From Hevea brasiliensis (taxonomy: Eukaryota > Streptophyta > Magnoliopsida > Malpighiales > Euphorbiaceae): DNA of 64,000 bases. The stretch covers positions 104,318,480 through 104,382,479 of the forward strand of contig NC_079499.1 in the NCBI RefSeq assembly GCF_030052815.1. Direction: 5' to 3'. A program made the position numbers and the translations under genes. A model generated the notes under the pieces. The model searched no databases and was not told the DNA's origin. It saw only the letters and a list, made by a program, of their open reading frames with translations. Every line of letters begins with the position of its first letter. The stretch's first letter is position 1. Shown here one piece after another: positions 53,790-64,000 of the stretch.

Positions 53790-54105
53790 TATTAAGAGAA
53801 TTAGCCGAGTTTAATTCACCCTAAAAACTAGCTTAGAGGAATGCCTAAGGCCATATAAAGGTACATTAACCTATCCCAAATAAATAAATGTAGGATCTTA
53901 ACACACCTCCTTACATTCAGGATCGAAGCGTTAAATACTTATGGAATGTCCAAATATTAGTTGGAAGGCTCTGATATCGCTTAAGAAATTAGGCTAAGCT
54001 TAATTCACCCCAAAAACTAATTTAAGGGGAGAAAAGAGTCCAAGACCATGTAAGAGCCATATTCCCCCCTTATCTCAAATCAATGTAGAATCTTAACAAG
54101 CATCA
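53790..54105. repeat. Two diverged direct copies of a dispersed plant repeat
   Basis: The segment from about 53797 to 53905 (TTAATTCACCCTAAAAACTA, then AATGTAGGATCTTAACA) recurs at about 53985-54098 (TTAATTCACCCCAAAAACTA, then AATGTAGAATCTTAACA). CTCTGATATCGCTTAAGAAA lies between them. The wording resembles repeats commonly found near plant LTR retrotransposons, but I cannot name a family. Confidence 0.65.
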
Positions 54106-54711
54106 CGTTGGAAAAGCTTCTTTGTTTTTTTCTTTGTTCTGTTTTTTTTTTTTTTTCATCTTTTTTAATAGTGAAAATTTATTGAAAAAGCCTACTTCGA
54201 CTCATTCTTTTTTAGCATAAAATAAAATGATTTCAACAGTAATGTGAAAATCCAAACTTGCCATTTTGTAAGGGCAAAATAAATATTTCAATTAAAAATA
54301 TGTTTTTTTATAATATTATTGAATGCATTTATTATATAAAAAATAATAAATATATATATATATAAATTTATCTTGGCTAATAAATTGTTTTGTATTCATG
54401 TCACTATGAATTTTATGAAATTCATTTAAAATAATTATAACATTTTTATCATTTCAAAGTTAATAATAATAAATTGCAATTCAATTTAAATAGTAGTCAT
54501 ATTATAGTATTTATATAAATTTTTTATAGTTATACTGTAAAAATATTTTAAATGTGAATTTAATATATATAAATGTTTTAAAGATTTTTATAGATGCATA
54601 TGAATATTATATATATTATACCTTTTTAAAGATATAAAATAATTTATTTATTTTTTTTATTTAAAAATAATAATATAAAAGTGAAGAAAAATGTCTGATT
54701 AGCAATAACTT

Positions 54712-54815
54712 TTTGATCTCTTTGCTTTAGAAAGCAAAGATTACCTTTAATAATACTTCAGAGATCTCTTGCTTTAAAAAAGCAAAGATTACCATTAATA
54801 ATTACTTTAGAGAAA
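54712..54815. repeat. Short tandem duplication
   Basis: Two neighbouring units of about 50 bases share TCTTTGCTTTAGAAAGCAAAG-like palindromes and GATTACC(T/A)TTAATAAT. The inner GCTTT/AAAGC parts also pair with each other. Confidence 0.7.
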
Positions 54816-55039
54816 CAAATGCAAAGCAAGTGGCCAATTTTCAATGCTCTTTGTTGCGTGTTTTTGTTAATTTTTCGCCAACAACAATGATTATTCATGC
54901 CTTTTGCAACTGTGTGTGTATTTATCTTGATAAAAAAAGAAGGCCAAAAAAATGCTGAAAGATGAGTTGATGGACGTGTGTTTTTTATAAAAAATTTGGG
55001 ATAAATTTTGACAATTATTCTTGAACTTATCTAATTGTA

Positions 55040-55435
55040 ACATTACAGTCTCTCAACTTAAAAATGTAACATAAAATTTCATCAACTTTGAAATTTTACA
55101 CAGTAAAATCCCTCTAACCTCCAATTACTAGTTTTTTAGTTAGATGCTGACCTAAATAATTTCAGCATGGAGTTTAGTCAGTATTTCTCTTTTCTCTCTC
55201 AAGCTACATGTAAATTGAATTATTTTTCTCTCTATAGACAGAATAATTTTTCATGCATAAAGAGAATAATTTTATATTTTGTATAAGAGAGAAGAGAGAA
55301 ATATTGACTAAGTGCCATGCGAGAGCTATTTACATCAGTTTCTAACTGAAAATCAGTAATTAAAAGTCAGAGAGATTTTACTGTGTAAAATTTGAAAGTT
55401 TATGAGATTTTATGTTACATTTTAAAGTAACATAA
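55040..55435. mobile_element. Foldback MITE-like inverted repeat
   Basis: AATGTAACATAAAATTTCATC at the left pairs with GATTTTATGTTACATTT at the right. Arms then continue through ACACAGTAAAATC, ATTACT, GCATGG and TCTCTCTATAGA-type blocks into the centre near 55250. The arms are imperfect and about 150-190 bases long. A target duplication was not found. No coding sequence. Confidence 0.7.
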
Positions 55436-56607
55436 TTTGAAACCCATAATTTGTTAAAAAAAAAAAATTGGAACCCCATAATTTGGGAAATTTTTTCCCG
55501 TGGTTTGGCAACAAGCACAAGATGATTAGTTATAAAATCAATATGGTTTTAGGGATTTTATTTATTTATTTATTTTTGTTAGTCACTGAAATTTAATTAG
55601 AAATAATGGGCATTTTCAATGAAAACAATTAACCAGGAAAATCAGCTGCAATGGCGAAAGCTAAATCAGAAATGATGGGTTCTTAGAGATTTAGACGTTG
55701 GGTCATTAATGCTTTATTGGAACAAAGCCCAAATTTGCAGGGGCATGAGAAATTGTATAAAAGGTAGGTAGAAATTTGAGCAAAAGGACATTGTGGCATA
55801 TTAAATTAAAATTGAAGGATTTTTATGGTATTTAGTTGAGGAACAATGTCAAAATAACTTTCTAAATCAAAAGATGGTTGGTGAAACTAAGTCTGAAAAA
55901 TTGTAAAGTTTATGTATGCATGAAAGGCTATCTAAAAATAATCAAACCAAACAAGAAAAGGTTTAGGCAAGGCAACTACCCCCTCTCTCACTCTAGAGTT
56001 TTTGGACTTCTATAGGGCATGTGGTAGTTATTGACTTATATGAATCATCATACTTACTTTTTATTAAATTATATTATTTTAAATTAAATATAAATTAATT
56101 TTTTATTTAATTTAATTTTATAATAAAATTTATTTCATTTATAAATAAATTTGATGATAAAATTTATTTATAAATAAATTTTTTTGTTTCATATATTTTA
56201 TATTGAATGTGAAATTTATTTTAAATGAAATAAATTTTGTGTTTAAAATAAATAAAATAAAAATATATATAATAAAAGGATAATTTTATCACTTAGAATA
56301 TATATGATTTTAAGTTTGAAATTCATTTACAAATTCTATCAATTTTGATGAAATTTAATTTAGTTATGATAAACTTCATACAATTAATTATTAAAAATTT
56401 CAAATAAATTTTTATTTAAATTAAATTCTAAATCTTAAATTTATAAATGAATTTCGCAAATACCAAACACTTCCTTAATTAAATTATGGATGGTCTCAAA
56501 TTAAATGGTTCCATTCATATAAACAAATAAAATTAAATGAAAAATTATCACCTTTACCTCTTTGGAAATGATAAGGGGGAGGCAGATGATAGCACTATAG
56601 CACCATT

Positions 56608-56654
56608 GCCTGTTATGGGAGCACCACTGAGCTAGTGGTGCTCCCATAACAGGC
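56608..56654. repeat. Perfect 21-bp inverted repeat with 5-base loop
   Basis: Arms 56608-56628 and 56634-56654 are exact reverse complements separated by GAGCT. Beyond them pairing continues loosely (CACCATT outside left, ATTGGTGG outside right). The stem is about 57% GC in a very AT-rich neighbourhood. Confidence 0.9.
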
Positions 56655-57236
56655 ATGCTATTGGTGGCAGGCACCAAGTAAGAGCATTTCCCACTTGAAG
56701 GATCAATAATTAATTCTTTAATGCTTAGGCAACCAAAATACATATACTATTTAGGTGCTGTCCACTTAGCATAAAACCTTCTCCATTAAAAAATAAATCA
56801 AATGATCCTATTTCAAAAGTTACTCAAACCACTACTTCTTTTTGTAATTTTTCAATAATTTATTAATACTTGAGAAAATTCATGTTTAGATGATGAAGTG
56901 ATTTTCAAATTTTTTTTTTTTTTTTAATTCAATACAAAAGTATTTGAATCTCTTTATCTATCTCTTTTAAAAATATTTAGAAAAAGAAAAGAATTACTTT
57001 TATGTAGCTCATAACTGTAACCAGTAGAACCCTAAACTTGCTTAACCCATTTCGTTCATTGCAATAAAGACACTGACAGCACACAAAGGGTCAATGGCTC
57101 TATTCTCTGCTTTGGTTGGAGTCTTTTTACCTGCCCGATGTGAATGGCATCTCATGGAGAAGAAAATGAGCTTGTTTCTTCAATCCAGACCCCACTAATT
57201 TGGTAGAATTTTCACCAAATTGATGGTGTATGCCCA

Positions 57237-57395
57237 TAATGGATGTTGTCCAAAGAGTACACACAACAGAATTGCATCATGAAAAGAACACACTAATTTT
57301 AATGTTGTTCCAAAACTGAGGTCAAGTTGTCCCCATCTCATACACAACCAAGGGATGGAACTTCAATTTGCTTTCATTCCCACCTTACCTGCAAG
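57237..57395. repeat. Copy A of a segment repeated at the window end
   Basis: Words such as GCATCATGAAAAGA, CTGAGGTCAA, ACACAACCAAGG and ACTTC.TTTGCTTT follow in the same order and spacing as at 63865-64000. It lies 290 bases past the pectinesterase stop codon, on its 3' side. Confidence 0.7.
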
Positions 57396-57687
57396 TCACG
57401 TTATATATTAATATTACAGTTCAACCTTCCTTGCATAAGACACTCGCATAAGATGAGGTTGATTCACGCCCCCCCTCTTCCGTTTTCATCGCTGATCTAT
57501 TTTAATCTAAATAGATAGGTACATCTGCAACTAAGCTAAGTTCAGCTTCAGTAAACAATCCTCACATTCAATATCAAATTAGATGATTTTGTAAGCAACA
57601 AGAATTGTAATGCGGCATATAACAGTGCTACAATTAATGTTAATATACAAGATTACTACTAATATTATTATATCGAATTTTCAATAA

Positions 57688-58479
57688 TCAAGAAGATGTT
57701 AGCATCCACTCATCTCCTTGAATGAAATTCTGTACTGAATAAGCGTTTACATGCTCTGCCGGAATCTGACTACTCCAGGTTACTCTCTGAGACAAATTAG
57801 ATCCTGGTCCAGAATTCTTATATTCTCCATAGTATAGTGTTTTCAGTGCGAAATCACCACTCCAAGGCAGCCACCCTTGTGCTGTTATAAGAGCTTCAAA
57901 GTTACAATTTATGTAAACAACTCTCGAGTATTCCTTCCAAGGCCTCCCCAAGTAATTCTTGTGAACTTTAGGTTTGCTATTGTACAATGCCATATATTCT
58001 GGAGTGCCATTAATGGAGCAATTTTGAAACACAAAACCAGTTGGTTGGGCAGGGTCTATCCTGCCGTGTGCTGTGACCGCATTATTTTCTCCTTTTTCGG
58101 GCTTTACTTGCCTGGGACTCACTAAGATTTGGCAATCTTGAAAAACTGCAGCTGAGTTTCCAAAAATGAAATCCACATTGCCCTGAATGCGACATGATTT
58201 GTAGAATTGCCGAAGAGAATGAGCATACAAAGTATCCTGATTGCCTAGGAATTCACAGTTCTCAATATATGATAGGTCGCTGTCTGATCTAAACGCCACT
58301 GCTTGGTGGGTAGGAGGTCCTGCTGCATTCTGGAACGTGATACCACTAGCCATGAATCCATCGCCAAGAACCGCTGCAGCAGAATTACAAAACACATCAA
58401 TCTACAATTGACAGGAAATGAAATTTATCAAGAAAATTTTCTTTGCGATTCATCTCACTTGAATAATTGAGAAATTCTT

Positions 58480-58524
<45 letters not shown>

Positions 58525-59652
58525 TTAATTAAAAATTAATATAGTTATTTTATGTAGAACCTGAAAAAGAGCTAATCAATATTTAGAATTGATTTCTTTT
58601 CTAATTTAGAAAATTCACAACTCAGATAAAGGAAATAAAAGAACTAAATAATATAAACAAAATTGTGACAAAATCAAGTAAAGTATTGACATACCAACAG
58701 TGGCCGTGTTGTAAGTGGAAATACCAGGTTGACCTACAGTCAAAGATCCCGTAATGACCGTTTTGCCCATCCCATCTCCCAAAAACACAACGTTCTTCTT
58801 CTCCAACGGAATCCTAACGATTTCGTTATAAACCCCTGCTTTTATATGCACCACAAACTTTTTGCTCACCTGGTTATCCGGCGCCGCATCTACAGCCTCC
58901 TGCACCGTTTTATAACACCCGCCACTTCCATCTTTACAAACTGTGACGTCCGCCGTTAGCTTTGACGGGAACCCACCGCGTAAACCCAGATTACCGCCCG
59001 ACCCGGAACCCTCCCAAAACCCGTCCCCCTCCGTCTTCGGTGGTGTCCACGACGTGGTCTGGTTCCCGTATACGTCGTAAGCCATAAGCATGCTCAAAGC
59101 ATTGCTGGTTATCATTTGCAGTGTATTCAAAAACGCCATCGTTTCGTTGGTCTGCGACGTGTCGTTTGCGTACTTGAAATTGTTCCAGCAATCGTACTGA
59201 TAAACCAGAGACGCGCCCATCCAAGCTCTCGCATCCTTATTCCTCCCACGTGGCAAAGCATCGAACGTTGATGAGATACGATACTCGGAATTACCGAGTT
59301 GTTCTATGCAGTTTTTAGCTGCGGTCGTGCGGTTTACATTGCCGGCGGAGTTGGCTAGAATGGACTTGACCATTGATTGGGCAGTTTGGAGATTAGTAGC
59401 GGAGAAAGAAATCGCCGACTGGATGATTTGGAAAGGAGTTGGGTTCGGAGGGACATGTTTGGAATCGGCAAAAGATGATGCGCAGATATCTGGGAATCTG
59501 GTGGCTTCACAAGCCTGGAGAATCTCAGGTGGGGCAGAAATAGACGACGGTGAGGGTGGTTTTGATTTATGACGGTGGTTATTGGGGATGGCAGAGGAGG
59601 AAGAGAGGAGAAGAAAGAGAGTGAGAACAGAGAGGGCGAGCAGAGAAGCCAT
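57688..59652 (-). CDS. PME51: Pectin methylesterase with N-terminal inhibitor domain (type I PME, PME51-like)
   Basis: The enzyme removes methyl esters from homogalacturonan in the cell wall. Exon 1 is 59652-58695 and exon 2 is 58373-57688, giving 547 residues. The start at 59652 was preferred because the signal peptide [20 protein letters not shown] follows at once and the length then matches the family. An in-frame ATG at 59724 would add 24 residues. The inhibitor-like pro-domain ([25 protein letters not shown]) is followed by the catalytic domain: [40 protein letters not shown], the catalytic Asp in [13 protein letters not shown], and [14 protein letters not shown], ending GDEWM. Key Gln, Asp and Arg residues are present. 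The 321-base intron holds an (AT)n repeat at 58482-58519. The symbol rests on recalled similarity to Arabidopsis At5g09760. Confidence 0.93.
58482..58519. repeat. (AT)n microsatellite in the pectinesterase intron
   Basis: About 19 uninterrupted AT units inside a 321-base intron, likely length-variable. Confidence 0.95.
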
Positions 59653-59724
59653 GGAAATGGGAAGAAAACCAGAGTTGGTGAATGGGAATCTTGTGGGTAT
59701 TTTGTGATGGGCATGTTGTGTCAT

Positions 59725-60911
59725 TGTTGTAGTGGGTATTTGTAGCCGTGATGAATGGATGGATTGTGATTAGCGATGACGTATTGGAATTCAATGGGAG
59801 GTGATCCAGCGTTTGATTTTGATTGGAATGTAAATATATCTATATTAAAGGAAATTTCACGAGAGCCGTCACGGGCCTATTTGTGAGCACTTTGGCTTTG
59901 GCGTTTCTGGCAGTGGGAGACGAAAAAGGATAAATGGCTTGTTTTCTTTCACGGGTTTACAGGAATAGAGAGAGGGAGAAAGCAGATTTGTCCATAGCAG
60001 GTTGTTTTTGGATCTAAAGGAGTCTCATTTTCTAGTTTGAAATGAAATGCTGAGTAGCAGACACAGCCAATACTCTTCTCCTGCTCTCCAAAAATTTCTA
60101 ATTTATTTTTTAAAATTATATTAAATTTTGGTTTTTATTTTTATATTATTTAACGACAGATTCCCATAAAATCCTATAAATACAAGCTGAAATGCGGCTG
60201 CCTTAAGGGTTAGGGTTTTCAGAAAGAGAAAGTGGACTCACAGTTTCGCCCTGACGCCTACGGTTGAGCTCGAAACCGATCCTTCTGGGACTGAATTTAT
60301 TAAGTTAGAATCGAGAGATGTTGGAAGAGATATAGCGTGCGAGATCGAAATAGTCTGCGATATTTTTAACGAACAGAGGAATGAAATAGAGGTCTGGGTA
60401 ACAGAGCCAGCGACAGGTCTAGATCCGAAGCTGAGGACGATTAAAAGGGTTAAATTATACCGATGGTCCTCAGTATAAGAATATTTAATAGTAAGTTTAC
60501 TAAATTTTAATTTGTAGCACAAAATTTTTCATATCAAGCTGTTGTTCAATTTTAAAAATTGTTACACCTTTATTTTTCATATTTAGTTTATTATTATATA
60601 TATTTTTTAATTTTATGACTAAATTTTAATATATAATATAGAATTCTTAATATTTACCTGCCTGAGTTTTGAAAGTTATTACACTTTCATAGTTATCTCT
60701 AATTTATTATTAAAATCTCTAAATTTTAGAATTTATTATATTTTAATCTCTTAATTTTTGAAATTGTTATATTTTATTTTTTTATCTTTAATTTGTTACT
60801 ATAAAATCTCTCCATCTTTAATTCATTATTTAATTTTTTTCAAAAACTATTTTTTAAAAAATAATATTTTAAAAATTTTTGCTCATGAATAATTAAATAT
60901 TTATTAATGAT
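59725..60911. other. Region upstream of the pectinesterase gene
   Basis: The first few hundred bases should hold the pectinesterase promoter. At 60200-60480 the sequence is gene-like in composition and begins with GGGTTAGGGTTTTCAG, a telo-box-type motif common in leaders of translation-related genes, but I find no intact reading frame after it. From 60480 the region is AT-rich. Confidence 0.4.
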
Positions 60912-60928
60912 AGTAAGTTATTTAACAA

Positions 60929-61202
60929 CTCAACTCAATTTTATTGGGGTCGGCTATATGGATTCTCTTTCTCTACTCTAAACGATTTTGGGTTAAATTC
61001 TTGGAAATGTGTAATGCTTCTAGGTTATGTTGTAATACTCTCCTCCAAGTTAGTTTAGGTCTACTTTTTCTTTTCTTTTTATCCTCTAACCCAATGTACT
61101 CTACTTGTCTAACTGGAGTCTCCATATGTCTACGCTTTATATGACCAAACTAACTCAATATCTCTTCTCTCAATTTATCTTTAATTGGCACTACTCCTAT
61201 CT
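60929..61202 (-). mobile_element. Short 3' fragment of the RTE LINE with its own target duplication
   Basis: The minus strand matches the last 270 bases of the LINE family (the RLEDKKKKRKS and LKAxYN-like C-terminal region) and ends in CTCAACTCAA. The flanks AGTAAGTTATTTAACAA (60912-60928) and AGTAGGTTATTTAACAA (61203-61219) are a 17-base target duplication with one mismatch. This is therefore an independent, strongly 5'-truncated insertion. Confidence 0.88.
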
Positions 61203-61389
61203 AGTAGGTTATTTAACAATAGTAGATAACGATAATTTAAATAAAAAAATTCAATTTTTTTAACAATTATTTATTAACTAAAAATAAAGGTGTAAATGAA
61301 AGGCTTTTTTAATTTAAATAATTTAAATTCAATTTATTTCAAGAATTTTTTTTTCTTTAATCAAAGAAGGAAAGAAACACTAGAAAAAT

Positions 61390-62032
61390 TAACAAATACT
61401 TTCCTGATGAAGAGCACACTAGCAGCATCACCATGGAAAAGGGGAACAAGAGTTGCTGGAGGATCCATTAATCAATATAAACCAAAAGGAAAACCATGAA
61501 CCAGAGAAGCCAACCAATCCGCACACATATTTGCTTCCCTATAAACATGATAGAGTTGAACCCCTCCAATCTTGACGCAACATATTTCAGATGGCTGTAA
61601 GCAACTCACCATTATAATTCAAAGGCACAACTTGACCCAGAATAGCATTACAGGCAGCTAGACTATCAATCTCCAAGATCACTTGCTTATTAACCAACAT
61701 TACATGCAAGGCTTAATATATACACCCCAAAGCTCAGCACTATAAATGTCATAGCAACCGAGATTGTATTCAAAATCACTCAGCCAATTACCAAAAGCAC
61801 ACCAAATTAGACCTCTAGCAGTACCCCTACCATTCACAATGCTACCATCAGCGTTTACTTTAACCCAATCATTCAATGGATGAGACCACCCTACCTTAAC
61901 TTCATGGGACATTTTCAACAATATGTTATACTCATCACAATCAATTACATGAGCAAATTCCCCAACTTTAGAGAGAATTATCCGAATCGAGTCAAGAGAT
62001 GGATCTGTCCCTAAAAAAATAATACAATTCAA
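61390..62032 (-). pseudogene. RNase H-like domain remnant (plant L1-type retrotransposon or RNase H family)
   Basis: The minus-strand frame reads HPLNDWVKVNADGSIVNGRG, ARGLIWCAFGNWLSDFEYNLG and YSAELWGVYI. This is the pattern of plant RNase H-like domains found at the ends of L1-type elements. Past a stop, further pieces continue in other frames: VILEIDSLAACNAI near 61665 and HVYREANMCADWLASL near 61530. The expected order is kept, so it is one decayed domain with at least two breaks. There is no upstream reverse transcriptase next to it. Confidence 0.75.
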
Positions 62033-62955
62033 CTCAACTCAACTCAACAAAGCCTTTATTCCAAAAATTTGGGGTCGGCTATATGAATTCTCTTTCTCCA
62101 CTCTAAACGATTTTGGGTTAAATCCTCGGAAATGTGTAATGCTTCTAGGTCATGTTGTACTACTCTCTTCTAAGTTAGTTTAGGTCTACCCTTTCTTTTT
62201 TTTTCCTCTATCCTAATGTGCTTTACTTGTCCAACTAGAACCTCTGTATGTCTACGCTTCACATGACCAAATCACCTTAATATCCTTTCTTTCAACTTAT
62301 CCTCAATTGGTACCACTCATACCTTTTCTCTAATACTCTCATTACGGACTTTATCTAGTCTAGTATGGCCACTCATCCACCTTAACATTCTCATCTTCGC
62401 AACTCTTATCTTAGACACATACGACTCCTTCAGTGCCCAACACTCACTATCATATAACATGGTCGGTCGTATGACTGTACGGTAAAATTTTTCTTTCAAC
62501 TTATTGGAAATCTTGCAATCACATAAAACTCCTGTGGCACGTCTCCACTTCAACCATCCGGCTTTAATCCTATGACTAACATCCTCCTCACATCCCCCAT
62601 TTACTTGAAAGACTGAGCCAAGATATTTAAAATGATTACTTTGGGACAGTATCACTCCATCCAAACTATCTCATTCTCTATCACCAGTTCGGCCTTCACT
62701 GAACTTGCAATGCATGTATTCTGTCTTCGTTCTACTTAACTTAAAACTTTTTGACTCTGGAGTACTTCTCCAAAGCTCTAGATTTCTATTAACTCCTTCT
62801 TGCATCTCATCTATCAGAACTATATCATTTGCAAACATCATGCACCAAGAGATACTCTCTTGTATATGTTTTGTTAAGGACTTATAGCCGAACCTTGGTG
62901 TAATCCAACTAAAATAGGAAAATCTCTTGTGTCTCTTCCCACTATGTGCACAATA
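62028..62955 (-). mobile_element. 5'-truncated fragment of the RTE LINE
   Basis: Read on the minus strand, it corresponds to the last third of the LINE at 16465-19617. It begins in the reverse transcriptase region (near the LHQGSAISP block), passes CMMFANDIVLID-like sequence, and includes DGVILSQSNHFKYLGSVFQV, AGWLKWRRATGVLC and HTRLDKVRNESIREK. It ends in TTGAG repeats at 62028-62050. A deletion of about 30 bases just before the catalytic region and several frameshifts make it inactive. I saw no clear target duplication. Its 3' end abuts the RNase H remnant. Confidence 0.88.
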
Positions 62956-63864
62956 ATAATTGCACTATCTTTACACTTTTTAATTATTAATATTATTTTT
63001 TAAAATAATATTAATCTAAGTAAATAAAGATAAAATTTAATTATATTATATTTTTTAATATATTAAGAGAATATAAAAAAACTATATTTTAAGGTGATGA
63101 AAGCGATCATTCAATTTAATCAATCTCATATTATTCTATATCTTTAATCAATATTTCTATTTTTATTGTTATATTTTTTATTATTTTTATCAAAAAAATC
63201 TTTATTAAAAAATTTAAGAGAAAAAAAAAATTTAGTCTGCAAAAAAAAATAATACGAATAAAAGATGGAATAATTAATAATAGAATTAAAACATTATTTT
63301 ATATTCATACATTAAAATTAAAAAAAATATAAATCAAAAATATTTTACATATTAAAATTATTATATATTAGCCACATGCAAAAGTATGGGTAATTTCTTA
63401 GTTTGTATATAAATTAAAAAATTCTGAATCAGTATTTAAGTGCTAAGTAATCGAATCGAAATTATCGTATGCTATCAAGCAGACCAACCTAAGATCAATT
63501 CAAAATCAAAATGAGACCAATTCAATTAAGAATTGATCAAAACTAAATTTATCAAAATTAAAATTGAATGATTCAGTTCTAAATCAAAATTGAACTTTAA
63601 GAAAAAAAAAAAGTTAACAATTATATTTGATTAATATAATTAAAATCGAATTGGAAGTATAAAAGGAATCTATAGTACACCCAGTCCTTCTCAACCTTAA
63701 ATTTGAATCGACGATTCCCATATTAGCCAGTTCTACGTTTGCCATCTAGTTTGATTTAGCCCAATTTGTATTTAGTTGCTTCACGTTACAATTTCTGTTC
63801 AGCAAACCGCAATTCATGCGCTCATCTCGCTTGCAGTTTCTATTACAACTTCCATGTAACCCCA
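62956..63864. other. AT-rich intergenic region near the window end
   Basis: No gene or RNA is recognisable. Around 63430-63620 the sequence is rich in AATTGAA/TTCAATT-type complementary words, possibly another MITE remnant. Confidence 0.35.
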
Positions 63865-64000
63865 TGATGGATGGTCGGTCTCCTTGGAGCACGCAGAATC
63901 GCATCATGAAAAGAGCGGAGAAATTTTAGTGCCTGAGGTCAATACACAGCCAAGGCAAGGCATGCAACTTCGCTTTGTTGTCAAGGCAACCTTAACTGCA
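63865..64000. repeat. Copy B of the segment found downstream of the pectinesterase gene
   Basis: It matches 57237-57395 in order and orientation: TGGATGGT, GCATCATGAAAAGAGC, CTGAGGTCAA, ACACAGCCAAGGCAAGG, CTTCGCTTTG. Copy B lacks about 20 bases present in copy A between the middle blocks. The match runs to the window edge and may continue. Confidence 0.7.

Larger units (their letters stand above)
53263..57687. other. Intergenic region between the GUX and pectinesterase genes
   Basis: No gene is supported. It contains a diverged direct repeat (53790-54105), a short tandem duplication (54712-54815), an inverted repeat (55040-55435) and a perfect short hairpin (56608-56654), each listed separately. 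The rest is AT-rich. The frame at 56501-56743 on the minus strand only spans the hairpin. Confidence 0.4.

Noticed and set aside
56501..56743. 80-residue minus-strand frame
   Set aside because: It spans the 21-bp hairpin, which keeps frames open by symmetry; no protein features.
59653..59724. Upstream in-frame start of the pectinesterase (24 extra residues)
   Set aside because: It would place a His/Thr/Pro segment before the signal peptide and exceed the usual length; kept only as an alternative.
60238..60522. 94-residue minus-strand frame
   Set aside because: No recognisable domain; it overlaps a leader-like segment and AT-rich DNA.

Overview
The window is nuclear DNA of a flowering plant. 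It is AT-rich, its genes carry GT-AG introns, and it holds large plant-type retrotransposons. Gene content and repeat style fit a core eudicot, perhaps a Malpighiales/Euphorbiaceae species, but the species call is an inference. All exon structures below were built by hand from splice signals, reading-frame phase and conserved protein motifs.

Layout. (1) 0.5-4.1 kb: plastid-type UMP kinase (7 exons, +) with a SINE-like insertion in its last intron. (2) 5.8-6.5 kb: single-exon VQ-motif protein of the MKS1 type (-). Upstream of it lie a 756-bp foldback transposon with a perfect 10-bp target duplication and a decayed second copy of the VQ gene. (3) 9.5-12.6 kb: ankyrin/PGG-domain membrane protein (7 exons, +). 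(4) 12.9-14.5 kb: large AT-rich inverted repeat. (5) 15.3-22.9 kb: ATXR5-type H3K27 monomethyltransferase (6 exons, +). Its 5.9-kb second intron carries a 3.15-kb RTE-clade LINE in sense orientation, bounded by a perfect 20-bp target duplication and starting exactly with a tRNA-Gln(UUG)-like sequence. (6) 26.2-36.4 kb: complete but mutated Ty3/Gypsy element with 2.6-kb LTRs and ATTTT target duplication. (7) 38.5-39.7 kb: DUF506 protein (3 exons, +). (8) 42.9-45.5 kb: bL17 ribosomal protein of the organellar type (6 exons, +) behind a cluster of site II promoter motifs. (9) 50.0-53.3 kb: GUX-type glucuronosyltransferase of xylan synthesis (4 exons, +). (10) 57.7-59.7 kb: pectin methylesterase with inhibitor pro-domain (2 exons, -). 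(11) 60.9-63.0 kb: graveyard of LINE fragments and an RNase H remnant. The last 140 bases repeat sequence found just downstream of the pectinesterase gene.

The genes do not form a pathway. GUX and pectin methylesterase both act on the cell wall, and UMP kinase and bL17 are organelle housekeeping genes. From memory of Arabidopsis, UMP kinase, MKS1, an ankyrin protein and GUX1 are neighbours on chromosome 3 (At3g18660-18690), while PME51, an L17 gene and ATXR5 are neighbours on chromosome 5 (At5g09760-09790). Here both sets are interleaved, which suggests one ancestral block that was duplicated and fractionated in Arabidopsis.

The most unusual observations are the tRNA-Gln head at the exact 5' end of the LINE, a first ATXR5 intron of 111 bases that is fully open in frame, a 21-bp perfect hairpin in AT-rich intergenic DNA, and the foldback element beside the decayed VQ copy.
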